Source: Paragorgia papillata
Lineage: Eukaryota > Cnidaria > Anthozoa > Scleralcyonacea > Coralliidae
Direction: 5' to 3'
NCBI GenBank assembly: GCA_035771165.1
Contig: JAWNZC010000225.1
Span: 1,305,501-1,369,500 of the forward strand
Length of the DNA stretch: 64,000 nucleotides
Shown here: positions 48,061 through 59,200 of the stretch, in pieces
Position numbering within the stretch: position 1 is the first letter of the stretch
Layout of the letters: each line of letters opens with the position of its first letter
Notes under the pieces: model-generated
Seen by the model: only the letters and a program-made list of their open reading frames with translations
Databases searched by the model: none
Told to the model about the DNA's origin: nothing
Translations under genes and position numbers: made by a program

Positions 48061-51000
48061 TGAATAAAATCGTCAGTTTAAAAGCTTCAAAGTGTTAAAG
48101 AGATAGGTTTTAACACTTTGAGGCCTGGACCTCTCCCTGTGCTGAATAAAAAAACCGTCTGGCGTTAGCCAGAATAAACCTTAAAGACTTGTCCTCAGGC
48201 TTCAAAATGTTAAAGAGATAGGTTTTAACACCTTGAGGCCCTGGACCTCTGCCTGTGCTGAATAAAATCGTCTGGCGTCAGCCAGAATAAACCTTAAAGA
48301 CTCGTCCTCAAGGCTTCAAAGTCAAAGTGTTAAAGCGATAGGTTTTAACACTTTGAGGCCTGGACCTCTCCCTGTGCTGAATAAAATCGCCTGCGTTAGC
48401 CAGAATAAACTTTAAAGACTCGTCCTCAGGCTTCGAAGTGTTAAAGAGGTAGGTTTTAACACTTCTCCCTGTCCTGAATAAAATCGTCTGGCGTTAGCCA
48501 GAATTAAACCTTAAAGACGTCGTCCTCAGGCTTCAAAATGTTAAAGAGATAGGTTTTAACACTTGAGGCCTGGACCTCTGCCTGTGCTGAATAAAATCGT
48601 CTGGCGTTAGCCAGAATAAACCTTAAAGACTCGTCCTCAGGCTTCAAAGAGTTTAAAGAGATAGGTTTTAACACTTTGAGGCCTGGACCTCTCCCTGGGC
48701 TGAATAAAATCCTCTGGCGTCAGTCAGAATAAACATTTAAAGACTCGTCCTCAGGCTTCAAAATGTTAAAGAGATAGGTTTTAACACTTTGAGGCCAGGA
48801 CCTCTGCCTGTGCTGAATAAAATCAACTGGCGTTAGTTAAAGGACTCGTCCTCAGGCTTCAAAGTGTTAAAGAGGTGGAACCTCTTCCTGTGCTGAATAA
48901 AATCGTCTGGCGTTAGCCAGAATAAACCTTAAAGACTCTTCCTCAGGCTTCAAAGTGTTAAAGAGATAGGTTTTTAACACTTTGATGCCTGGACCTCTAC
49001 TGTGCTGAATAAAATAATAAAATCGTCTGGCGTTAGCCAGAATAAACCTTAAAGACTCGTCCTCAGGCTTCAAAGTGTTAAAGAGATAGGTTTTAACACT
49101 TCCCCCTGTGCTGAATAAAATCGTCTGGCGTTAGCCAGAATAAACCTTAAAGACTCGTCCTCAGGCTTCAAAGTGTTAAAGAGATAGGTTTTAACACTTT
49201 GAGGCCGCCAGAATAATCCTTAAAAGCTTCAAAGTGTTAAAGAGTATAGGTTTTAACACTTTGAGGCCTGGACCTCTCCCTGTGCTGAATTAAAATCGTC
49301 TATTGGCGTTAGCCAGAATAAACTTTAAAGACTCGTCCTCAGGCTTCAAAGTGTTAAAGAGATAGGTTTTAAACACTTCTCTCCTGTGCTGAATAAAATC
49401 GTCTGGCGTTAAGCCAGAATAAACCTTAAAGACTCCTATTCAGGCTTCAAAGAGTTAAAGAGATAGGTTTTAACACTTTGAGGCCTGGACCTCTTCCTGT
49501 GCTGAATAAAATCGTCTGGCGTCAGCCAGAATAAACCTTAAAGACTCGTCCTCAGCGCTTCAAAGTGTTAAAAGAGATAGGTTTTAACACTAGTCAGAAT
49601 AAACCTTAAAGACGCGTCCTCAGGCTTCAAAGTGTTAAAGAGATAGGTTTTAACACTTTGAGGCCTGGACCTCTCCCTGTGCTGAATAAAATCGTCTGGC
49701 GTTAGCCAGAATAAACCTTGAGGCCTGGACCTCTCCCTGGGCTGAATAAAATCGTCTGGCGTCAGCCAGAATAAACTTTAAAGACTCGTCCTCAGGCTTC
49801 AAAGTGTTAAAGAGATAGGTTTTAACACTTTGAGGCCTCTGCCTGTGCTGAATAAAATCACCTGGCGTTAGCCAAAATAAACATTAAAGGACTCGTGGCT
49901 CAGGCTTCAAAGTGTTAAAGAGATAGGTTTTAACACTTTGAGGCCGGACCTCTCCCTGTGCTGAATAAAATCGTCTGGCGTTAGCCAGAATAAACATTAA
50001 AGACTTAACACTTTGAGGCCTGGACCTCTCCCTGTGCTGAATAAAATCGTTCTCGCGTCAGCCAGAATAAACCTTAAAGACTCGTCCTCAGGCTTCAAAG
50101 TGTGTTAAAGAGATAGGTTTTAACACTTTGAGGCCTGGACCTCTTGCCTGTGCTGAATAAAATCGTCTGGCGTTAGCCAGAATAAACTTTAAAGACTCGT
50201 CCTCAGGCTTCAAAGTGTTAAAGAGATAGGTTTTAACACTTTGAGGCCTGCGTCTGGCGTTAGCCAGAATAAACTTTAAAGACTCGTCCTCAGGCTTCAA
50301 AGTGTTAAAGAGATAGGTTTTAACACTTTGAGGCCTGGACCTCTTCCTGTGCTGAACAAAATCGTCTGGCGTTAGCCAGAATAAACCTTAAAGACTCGTC
50401 CTCAGGCTTCAAAGTGTTAAAGAGATAGGTTTTAACACTTTGAGGCCTGGACCTCTCTCTGGGCTGAATAAAATTCTGGCGTCAGTTAGAATAAACTTTA
50501 AAGACTCGTCCTCAGGCTTCAAAGTGTTAAAGAGATAGGTTTTAACACTTTGAGGCCTGGACCTCTGCCTGTGCTGAATAAAATCATCTGGCGTTAGCCA
50601 AAATAAACATTAAAGACTCGTGCTCAGGCTTCAAAGAGTTAAAGAGATAGGTTTTCACACTTTGAGGCCTGGACCTCTGCCTGTGCTGAATAAAATCGTT
50701 CTAGCGTCAGCCAGAATAAACCTTAAAGACTCGTCCTCATGCTTCAAAGTGTTAAAGAAGTAGGTTTTAACACTTCTCCCTGTCCTGAATAAAATCGTTC
50801 TGGCGTTAGCCAGAATAAACCTTAAAAGACTCGTCCTCAGGCTTCAAAGTGTTAAAGAGATAGGTTCTTAACACTTTGAGGCCTGGACCTCTCCCTGTGC
50901 TGAATAAAATCGTCTGGCGTTAGCCCAGAATGAAGCCTTAAAGACTCGTCCTCACGCTTCAAAATGTTAAAGAGATAGGTTTTAAAGAGGTAGGTTTTAA

Positions 51001-53400
51001 CACTTCTCCCTGTTCTGAATAAAATCGTCTGGCGTTTAGCCAGAATAAACCTTTAAAGACTCGTCCTCAGGCTTCAAAATGTTAAAGAGATAGGTTTTAA
51101 ACACTTTGAGGCCTGGACCTCTGCCTGTGCTGAATAAAATCGTCTGGCGTTAGCCAGAATAAACTTTAAAGACGCGTCCTCAGGCTTCAAAGTGTTAAAG
51201 AGATAGGTTTTAACACTTTGAGGCCCTTTAAAGACTCGTCCTCAGGCTTCAAAATGTTAAAGAGTTAGGTTTTTAACGCTTTGAGGCCTGGACCATCTCC
51301 CTGTGCTGAATAAAATCGTCTGGCGTTAGCCAGAATAAGCCTTAAAGACTCGTCGTCACGCTTCAAAGTGTTAAAGCAATAGGTTTTTAAACACTTTGAG
51401 GCCTGGACCTCTCCCTGTGCTGAATAAAATCGCCTGCGTTTAGCCAGAATAAACTTTAAAGACTCGTCATCAAGGCTTCAAAGTGTTAAAGAGGTAGGTT
51501 TTAACACTTCTCCCTGTGCTGAATAAAATCTTCCTGGCGTTAGCCAGAATAAACCTTAAAGACTCGTCCTCAGGCTTCAAAATGTTTAAAGATATAGGTT
51601 TTAACACTTTGAGGCCTGGACCTCTTCCTGTGCTTGAATAAAAATCCTCTGGCGTCAGCCAGAATAAACTTTAAAAAGACTCGTCCTCAGGCTTCAAAGT
51701 GTTAAAGAGATATGTTTTAACACTTTGAGGACTGGACCTCACTGTGCTGAATAAAATCGTCTGGCGTTAGCCAGAATAAGCCTTGAAAACTCGTGCTCAC
51801 GCTTCAAAGTGTTAAAGCGATAGGTTTTTAACACTTTGAGGCCTGCACCTCTCCCTGTGCTGAATAAAATCGCCTCGCGTTAGCCCAGAATAAACTTTAA
51901 AGACTCGTCCTCAGGCTTCAAAGTGTTAAAGAGATAGGTTTTAACACTTCTCCTCTGTGCTGAAATAAAATCGTTTGGCGTTAGCCAGAATAAAATTTAA
52001 AAGCTTCAAAGTGTTAAAGCGATAGGTTTTAACACTTTGAGGCCTGGACCTCTCCCTGTGCTGAATAACATCGCCTGCATTAGCCAGAATAAACTTTAAA
52101 GACTCGTCCTCAGGCTTCAAAGTGTTAAAGAGGTAGGTTTTAACACTTCTCCCTGTCCTGAATAAAATCGTCTGGCGTTAGCCAGAATAAACCTTAAAGA
52201 CTCGTCCTCAGGCTTCAAAATGTTAAAGAGATAGGTTTTAACACTTTGAGGCCTGGACCTCTGCCTGTGCTAAATAAAATCATCTGGCGTTAGCCAGAAT
52301 AAACATTAAAGACTCGTGCTCAGGCTTCAAAGAGTTAAAGAGATAGGTTTTAACACTTTGAAGCCTGGACCTCTCCTGTGCTGAATAAAACCGTCTCGCG
52401 TCAGCCAGAATAAACCTTAAAGACTCGTCCTCACGCTTCAAAGTGTTAAAGAGATAGGTTTTAACACTTTGAGGCCTGGACCTCTGCCTGTGCTGAATAA
52501 AATCAACTGGCGTTAGAATTAAAGACTCGTCCTCAGGCTTCAAAGTGTTAAAGAGGTAGGTTTTAAACACTTTGAGGGCCCGGACCTCTCCCTGTGCTGA
52601 ATAAAATCGTCTGGCGTTAGCCAGAATAAACCTTAAAGACTCGTCCTCAGGCTTCAAAGTGTTAAAGAGGTAGGTTTTAACACTTCCTCTTCCTGTGCTG
52701 AATAAAATCGTCTGGCGGTTAGCCAGAATAAACCTTAAAGACTCGTCCTCAGGCTTCAAAGAGTTAAAGAGATAGGTTTTAACACTTTGAGGCCCGGACC
52801 TCTCCCTGTGCCGAATAAAATCGTCTGGCGTTAGCCAGAATAAACTTTAAAGGACTCGTCCCTCACGGCTTTCAAAGTGTTAAAGAGATACGGTTTTAAC
52901 ACTTCTCTGCCTGTGCTGAATAAAATCGTCTGGCGTTAGCCAAAATAAACCTTAAAGACTCGTGCTCAGGCTTCAAAGAGTTAAAGAGATAGGTTTTCAC
53001 ACTTTGAGGCACCGGACCTCTCCCTGGGCTGAATAAAATCGTCTGGCCCTCAGTCAGAATAAACATTAAAGACGCGTGCTCAGGCTTCAAAATGTTAAAG
53101 AGATAGGTTTTAACACTTTGAGGCCTGGACCTCTCCTGTGCTGAATAAAACCGTCTCGCGTCAGCCAGAATAAACGTTAAAGACTCGTCCTCAGGCTTCA
53201 AAGTGTTAAAGAGATAGGTTTTAACACTTTGAGGCCTGGACCTCTTCCTGTCCTGAACAAAATCGTCTGGCGTTAGCCAGAATGAACCTCAAAAACTCGT
53301 CCTCAGGCTTCAAAGTGTTTAAAGAGATAGGTTTTAACACTTCTCCTCCTGTCCTGAAAGCTGATAAAATCGTCTGGCGTTAGCCAGAATAAACTTTAAA
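48061..53400 (+). repeat. Satellite array, indel-rich block
   Basis: Same family and orientation with many single-base indels and fused units, for example GCTTCAAAGTCAAAGTG near 48310 and AAAATAATAAAATCG near 49010. The longest minus-strand open frame in the window, 159 codons at 52280-52759, lies here and is a frame accident of indels among 111/112-bp units. No gene was seen. Confidence 0.9.
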
Positions 53401-53762
53401 GACTCGTCCTCAGGCTTCAAAGTGTTAAAGAGATAGGTTTTAACACTTTGAGGCCTGGACCTCTTCCTGTGCTGAACAAAATCGTCTGGCGTTAGCCAGA
53501 ATAAACCTTAAAGACACGTCCTCAGGCTTCAAAGTGTTAAAGAGACAGGTTTTAACACTTTGAGGCCTGGACCTCTCACTGGGCGAATAAAATGCTCTGG
53601 CGTCAGTCAGAATAAACTTTAAAGACTCGTCCTCAGGCTTCAAAGTGTTAAAGAGATAGGTTTTAACACTTTGAGGCCTGGACCTCTGCCTGTGCTGAAT
53701 AAAATCATCTGGCGTTAGCCAAAATAAACATTAAAGACTCGTGCTCAGGCTTCAAAGAGTTA

Positions 53763-55715
53763 AAGAGATAGGTTTTAACACTTTGAGGCCCGGACCTCTC
53801 CCTGTGCTGAATAAAATCGTCTGGCGTTAGCCAGTATAAACTTTAAAAGCTTCAAAGTGTTAAAGAGATATGTTTTAACACTTTGAGGCCTGGACCTCTC
53901 CTGTGCTGAATAAAACCGTCTCGCGTCAGCCAGAATAAACCTTAAAGACTCGTCCTCAGGCTTCAAAGTGTTAAAGAGATAGGTTTTAACACTTTGAGGC
54001 CTGGACCTCTTCCTGTGCTGAATAAAATCGTCTGGCGTTAGCCAGAATAAACATTAAAGACTCGTGCTCAGGCTTCAAAGAGTTAAAGAGATAGGTTTTA
54101 ACACTTTGAGGCCCGGACCTCTCCCTGTGCTGAATAAAATCGTCTGGCGTTAGCGAGAATAAACATTAAAAGCTTCAAAGTGTTGAAGAGATATGTTTTA
54201 ACACTTTGAGGCCTGGACCTCTCCTGTGCTGAATAAAACCGTCTCGCGTCAGCCAGAATAAACGTTAAAGACTCGTCCTCAGGCTTCAAAGTGTTAAAGA
54301 GATAGGTTTTAACACTTTGAGGCCTGGACCTCTTCCTGTGCTGAATAAAATCGTCCGGCCTGTCAGGTAGCCGTCGTCTGCCGAATAAACCTTAAAGACT
54401 CGTCCTCACGCTTCAAAGTGTTAAAGAGATAGGTTTTAACACTTTGAGGCCCGGACCTCTCCCTGTGCTGAATAAAATCGTCTGGCGTTAGCCAGAATAA
54501 ACTTTAAAAGCTTCAAAGTGTTAAAGAGATATGTTTTAACACTTTGAGGCCTGGACCTCTCCTGTGCTGAATAAAACCATCTCGCGTCAGCCAGAATAAA
54601 CCTTAAAGACTCGTCCTCAGGCTTCAAAGTGTTAACGAGATAGGTTTTAACACTTTGAGGCCTGGACCTCTTCCTGTGCTGAACAAAATCGTCTGGCGTT
54701 AGCCAAAATAAACATTAAAGACTCGTGCTCAGGCTTCAAAGAGTTAAAGAGGTAGGTTTTCACACTTTGAGGCCCGGACCTCTCCCTGTGCCGAATAAAA
54801 TCGTCTGGCGTTAGCGAGAATAAACATTAAAAGCTTCAAAGTGTTGAAGAGATATGTTTTAACACTTTGAGGCCTGGACCTCTCCTGTGCTGAATAAAAC
54901 CGTCTCGCGTCAGCCAGAATAAACGTTAAAGACTCGTCCTCAGGCTTCAAAGTGTTAAAGAGATAGGTTTTAACACTTTGAGGCCTGGACCTCTTCCTGT
55001 GCTGAACAAAATCGTCCGGCGGTAGCCAGAATAAACCTCAAAGACTCGTCCTCAGGCTTCAAAGTGTTAAAGAGATAGGTTTTAACACTTTGAGGCCCGG
55101 ACCTCTCGCTGTGCTGAATAAAATCGTCTGGCGTTAGCCAGAATAAACTTTAAAAGCTTCAAAGTGTTAAAGAGATATGTTTTAACACTTTGAGGCCTGG
55201 ACCTCCCCTGTGCTGAATAAAACCATCTCGCGTCAGCCAGAATAAACGTTAAAGACTCGTCCTCAGGCTTCAAAGTGTTAAAGAGATAGGTTTTAACACT
55301 TTGAGGCCTGGACCTCTTCCTGTGCTGAACAAAATCGTCTGGCGGTAGCCAGAATAAACCTCAAAGACTCGTCCTCAGGCTTCAAAGTGTTAAAGAGATA
55401 GGTTTTAACACTTTGAGGCCCGGACCTCTCGCTGTGCTGAATAAAATCGTCTGGCGTTAGCCAGAATAAACTTTAAAAGCTTCAAAGTGTTAAAGAGATA
55501 TGTTTTAACACTTTGAGGCCTGGACCTCTCCTGTGCTGAATAAAACCATCTCGCGTCAGCCAGAATAAACCTTAAAGACTCGTCCTCAGGCTTCAAAGTG
55601 TTAAAGCGATAGGTTTTAACACTTTGAGGCCTGGACCTCTCCCTGGGCTGAATAAAATGCTCTGGCGTCAGTCAGAATAAACTTTAAAGACTCGTCCTCA
55701 GGCTTCAAAGTGTTA
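53763..55715 (+). repeat. 323-bp trimeric higher-order repeat, six tandem copies
   Basis: Copies start at 53763, 54086, 54424, 54747, 55070 and 55393. Spacings are 323, 338, 323, 323, 323 and 323 bp. Each is a C unit (100 bp, AAAAGCTTC), an AAGAGATATG unit with CTCTCCTGTG (111) and a CTCTTCCTGTG unit (112). The 338-bp copy holds 15 extra bp in an altered CCGGCCTGTCAGGTAGCC segment near 54355-54382. The last copy ends with a CCTGGG / AAATGCTCTGG monomer. Partly duplicated at 61653-62622. Confidence 0.93.
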
Positions 55716-58583
55716 AAGAGATAGGTTTTAACACTTTGAGGCCTGGACCTCTGCCTGTGCTGAATAAAATCATCTGGCGTTAGCCAAAATAAACATTAAA
55801 GACTCGTGCTCAGGCTTCAAAGAGTTAAAGAGATAGGATTCAACACTTTGAGGCCCGGACCTGTCCATGTGCGGAATAAAATCGTCTGGCGTTAGCCAGA
55901 ATAAACTTTAAAAGCTTCAAAGTGTTAAAGAGATATGTTTTAACACTTTGAGGCCTGGACCTCTCCTGTGCTGAATAAAATCGTCTCGCGTCAGCCAGAA
56001 TAAACCTTAAAGACTCGTCCTCACGCTTCAAAGTGTTAAAGAGATAGGTTTTAACACTTTGAGGCCTGGACCTCTTCCTGTGCTGAATAAAATCGTCTGG
56101 CGTTAGCCAGAATAAACCTTAAAGACTCGTCCTCAGGCTTCAAAGTGTTAAAGAGATAGGTTTTAACACTTTGAGGCCTGGACCATCTCCCTGTGCTGAA
56201 TAAACATCGCCTGGCGTCAGCCAAAATAAACATTAAAGACTCGTCCTCAGGCTTCAAAGGTGTTAAAGAGATAGGTTTTAACATCTCCCTGTGCTGAATA
56301 AAATCGTCTGGCGTTAGCCAGAATAAACCTTAAAGACTCGTCCTCAGGCTTCAAAGTGTTAAAGAGATAGGTTTTAACACTTTGAGGCCTGGACCTCTGC
56401 CTGTGCTGAATAAAATCATCTGGCGTTAGCCAAAATAAACATTAAAGACTCGTGCTCAGGCTTCAAAGAGTTAAAGAGATAGGTTTTAAAACACTTTGAA
56501 GGCCCTGGACTCTCCCTGTGCTGAATAAAACTCGTCTGGCGTTAGCCAGAATAAACTTTTAAACTTCAAAGTGGGCTTCAAAGTGTTAAAGAGAATAGGT
56601 TTTTAACACTTTGAGGCTGGACCTCTCCTTGTGCTGAATTAAAACCGTCTCGCGTTAGCCACAGAATAAACACTTAAAGACTCGTCCTCAGGCTTCAAAG
56701 TGTTAAAGAGATAGGTTTTAACACTTTGAGGCCTGGACCTCTTCCTGTGCTGAATAAAATCGCCTAGCGTTAGCCCGAAATAAACTTTAAAGACTCGCCC
56801 TCAGGCTTCAAAGTGTTTAAAGAGATAGGATTTTAAACACTTTGAGGCCTGGACCTCTCCCTGTGCTGAATAAAATCGTCTGGGCGTTAGTCAGAATAAA
56901 CTTTAAAGACTCGTCCTCAGGCTTCAAATAGTTAAAGAGATAGGTTTTAACACTTTGAGGCCTGGACCTCTGCCTGTGCTGAATAAAATCATCTGGCGTT
57001 AGCCAGAATAAACCATTAAAAGACTCGTGCTCAGGCTTCAAAGAGTTTAAAGAGATAGGTTTTTAACACTTTGAGGCCCGGACCTCTCCCTGTGCTGAAT
57101 AAAATCGTCTGGCGTTAGCCAGAATAAACTTTAAAAAGCTCCAAAGTGTTAAAGAGATACGGTTTTAACACTTTGAGGCCTGGAGCTCTCCTGTGCTGAA
57201 TAAAATCGTCTCGCCGTTAGCCAGAATAAACCTTAAAAGAACTCGTCCTCTCGCTTCAAAAGTGTTAAAGAGATAGGTTTTAACACTTTGAGGCCTGGAC
57301 CTCTCCCTGTGCTGAATAAAATCGTCTGGCGTCAGCCAGAATAAACCTTAAAGACTCGTCAGGCTTCAAAGTGTTAAAGAGATAGGTTTTAACACTTTGA
57401 GGCCTGGGACCTCTCCCTGTGCTGAATAAAATCATCTTGGCGTTAGCCAGAATAAACATTAAAGGACTCGTGCTCAGGCTTCAAAGAGTAAAAGAGATAG
57501 GTCTTTAACACTTTGAGGCCTGGACCTCCCCCTGTGCTGAATTAAAATCGTCTGGCGTTTAGGCCAGAATAAACTTTCTAAAGACTCGTGCCTCAGGCTT
57601 CAAAGTGTTAAAGAGATAGGTTTTAACACTTTGAAGGTTTTAACACTTTGAGGCCTGGACCTCTCCCTGTGCTGAATAAAATAGTCTGGCGTTAGCCAGA
57701 ATAAACTTTAAAGACTCGTCCTCACGCTTCAAAAGTGTTAAAGAGATAGGTTTTAACACTTTGAGGCCTGGACCTCTCCCTGTGCTGAATAAAATCGTCT
57801 GCGTCAGCCAGAATAAACCTTAAAGACTCGTCCTCAGGCTTCAAAGTGTTAAAGAGATAGGTTTTTAACACTTTGAGGCCTGGACCTCTCCCTGTGCTGA
57901 ATAAAATCGTCTGGCGTTAGCCAGAATAAACCTTAAAGACTCGTCCTCACGCTTCAAAGTGTTAAAGAGATAGGTTTTAACACTTTGAGGTCTGGACCTC
58001 TCCCTGTGCTGAATAAAATCCTCCTGCGTCAGCCAGAATAAACTTTAAAGACCTCGTCCTCAGGCTTCAAAGTGTTAAAGAGATAGGTTTTTTAACACTT
58101 TGAGGCCTGACCTCTGCTGTGCTGAATAAAATCGTCGGGCTGTTAGCCAGAATAAACCTTAAAGACTCGTCCTCAGGCTTCAAAATGTTAAAGAGATAGG
58201 TTTTAACACTTTGAGGCCTGGACCTCTGCCTGTGCTGAATAAAATCGTCTGGCGTCAGCCAGAATAAACCTTAAAGACTCGTCCTCAGGCTTCAAAGTGT
58301 TAAAGAGATAGGTTTTAACACTTTGAGGCCTGGACCTCTCCCTGGGCTGAATAAAATCCTCTGGCGTCAGTCAGAATAAACTTTAAAGACTCGTCCTCAG
58401 GCTTCAAAGTGTTAAAGAGATAGGTTTTAACACTTTGAGGCCTGGACCTCTGCCTGTGCTGAATAAAATCATCTGGCGTTAGCCAGAATAAACATTAAAG
58501 ACTCGTGCTCAGGCTTCAAAGAGTTAAAGAGATAGGTTTTAACACTTTGAGGCCTGGACCTCTGCCTGTGCTGAATAAAATCG

Positions 58584-58599
58584 TCTGGCGTTAGCCAGA
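58584..58599 (+). repeat. Representative second dyad of the monomer (16 bp)
   Basis: TCTGGCGTTAGCCAGA: 6-bp arms TCTGGC and GCCAGA that are perfect reverse complements around a GTTA loop. The common alternative loop is GTCA. Subtypes alter the arms: CTCTGGCCTCAGTCAG has a G-T pair, TCTCGC has one mismatch, and GCCTGCG loses a base. Confidence 0.9.
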
Positions 58600-58621
58600 A
58601 TAAACCTTAAAGACTCGTCCT

Positions 58622-58668
58622 CAGGCTTCAAAGTGTTAAAGAGATAGGTTTTAACACTTTGAGGCCTG
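58622..58668 (+). repeat. Representative junction dyad (47 bp) spanning two monomers
   Basis: Left arm CAGGCTTCAAAGTGTTAAA (58622-58640), a 9-nt spacer, and right arm TTTAACACTTTGAGGCCTG (58650-58668). The arms are reverse complements at 18 of 19 positions; the exception is a T opposite G. The same arrangement recurs at most A-A junctions. In CAAAATG or CAAAGAG junctions the left arm gains one mismatch. In B units only the inner 10 bp of the stem remains, because the outer right arm is deleted. Confidence 0.93.
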
Positions 58669-59200
58669 GACCTCTCCTGTGCTGAATAAAATCGTCTCGC
58701 GTCAGCCAGAATAAACCTTAAAGACTCGTCCTCAGGCTTCAAAGTGTTAAAGAGATAGGTTTTAACACTTTGAGGCCTGGACCTCTCCCTGTGCTGAATA
58801 AAATCGTCTGGCGTTAGCCAGAATAAACCTTAAAGACTCGTCCTCAGGCTTCAAAGTGTTAAAGAGATAGGTTTTAACACTTTGAGGCCTGGACCTCTCC
58901 CTGTGCTGAATAAAATCGTCTGGCGTTAGCCAGAATAAACTTTAAAGACTCGTCCTCGAGGCTTCAAAGTGTTAAAGAGATAGGTTTTAAACACTTTGAG
59001 GCCTGGACCTCTGCCTGTGCTGAATAAAATCGTCTGGCGTCAGCCAGAATAAACTTTAAAGACCCGTGCTCAGGCTTCAAAGAGTTAAAGAGATAGGTTT
59101 TAACACTTTGAGGCCCGGACCTCTTCCTGTGCTGAATAAAATCATCTGGCGTCAGTCAGAATAAACATTAAAGACTCGTCCTCTAGGCTTCAAAGATGTT

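Larger units (their letters stand above)
56151..59200 (+). repeat. Satellite array, moderately indel-rich block
   Basis: Mostly A-type monomers with scattered single-base indels. Between about 58190 and 58960 the monomers are close to canonical and contain the most complete dyads. No gene or foreign element was seen. Confidence 0.92.

Noticed and set aside
58584..58620. RNA polymerase III box A in TGGCGTTAGCC
   Set aside because: It resembles TRGYNNARNNG, but the key A is replaced by T and no box B (GGTTCGANTCC) follows, so there is no support for a tRNA-like or SINE-like promoter.
58580..58700. Hammerhead ribozyme in the monomer (known in some animal satellites)
   Set aside because: The minus strand has CTGAGGACGAG, which fits CUGANGA, but no matching stem II followed by GAAA, and no cleavage-site context occurs in the rest of the monomer. 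A covariance-model search could confirm absence.
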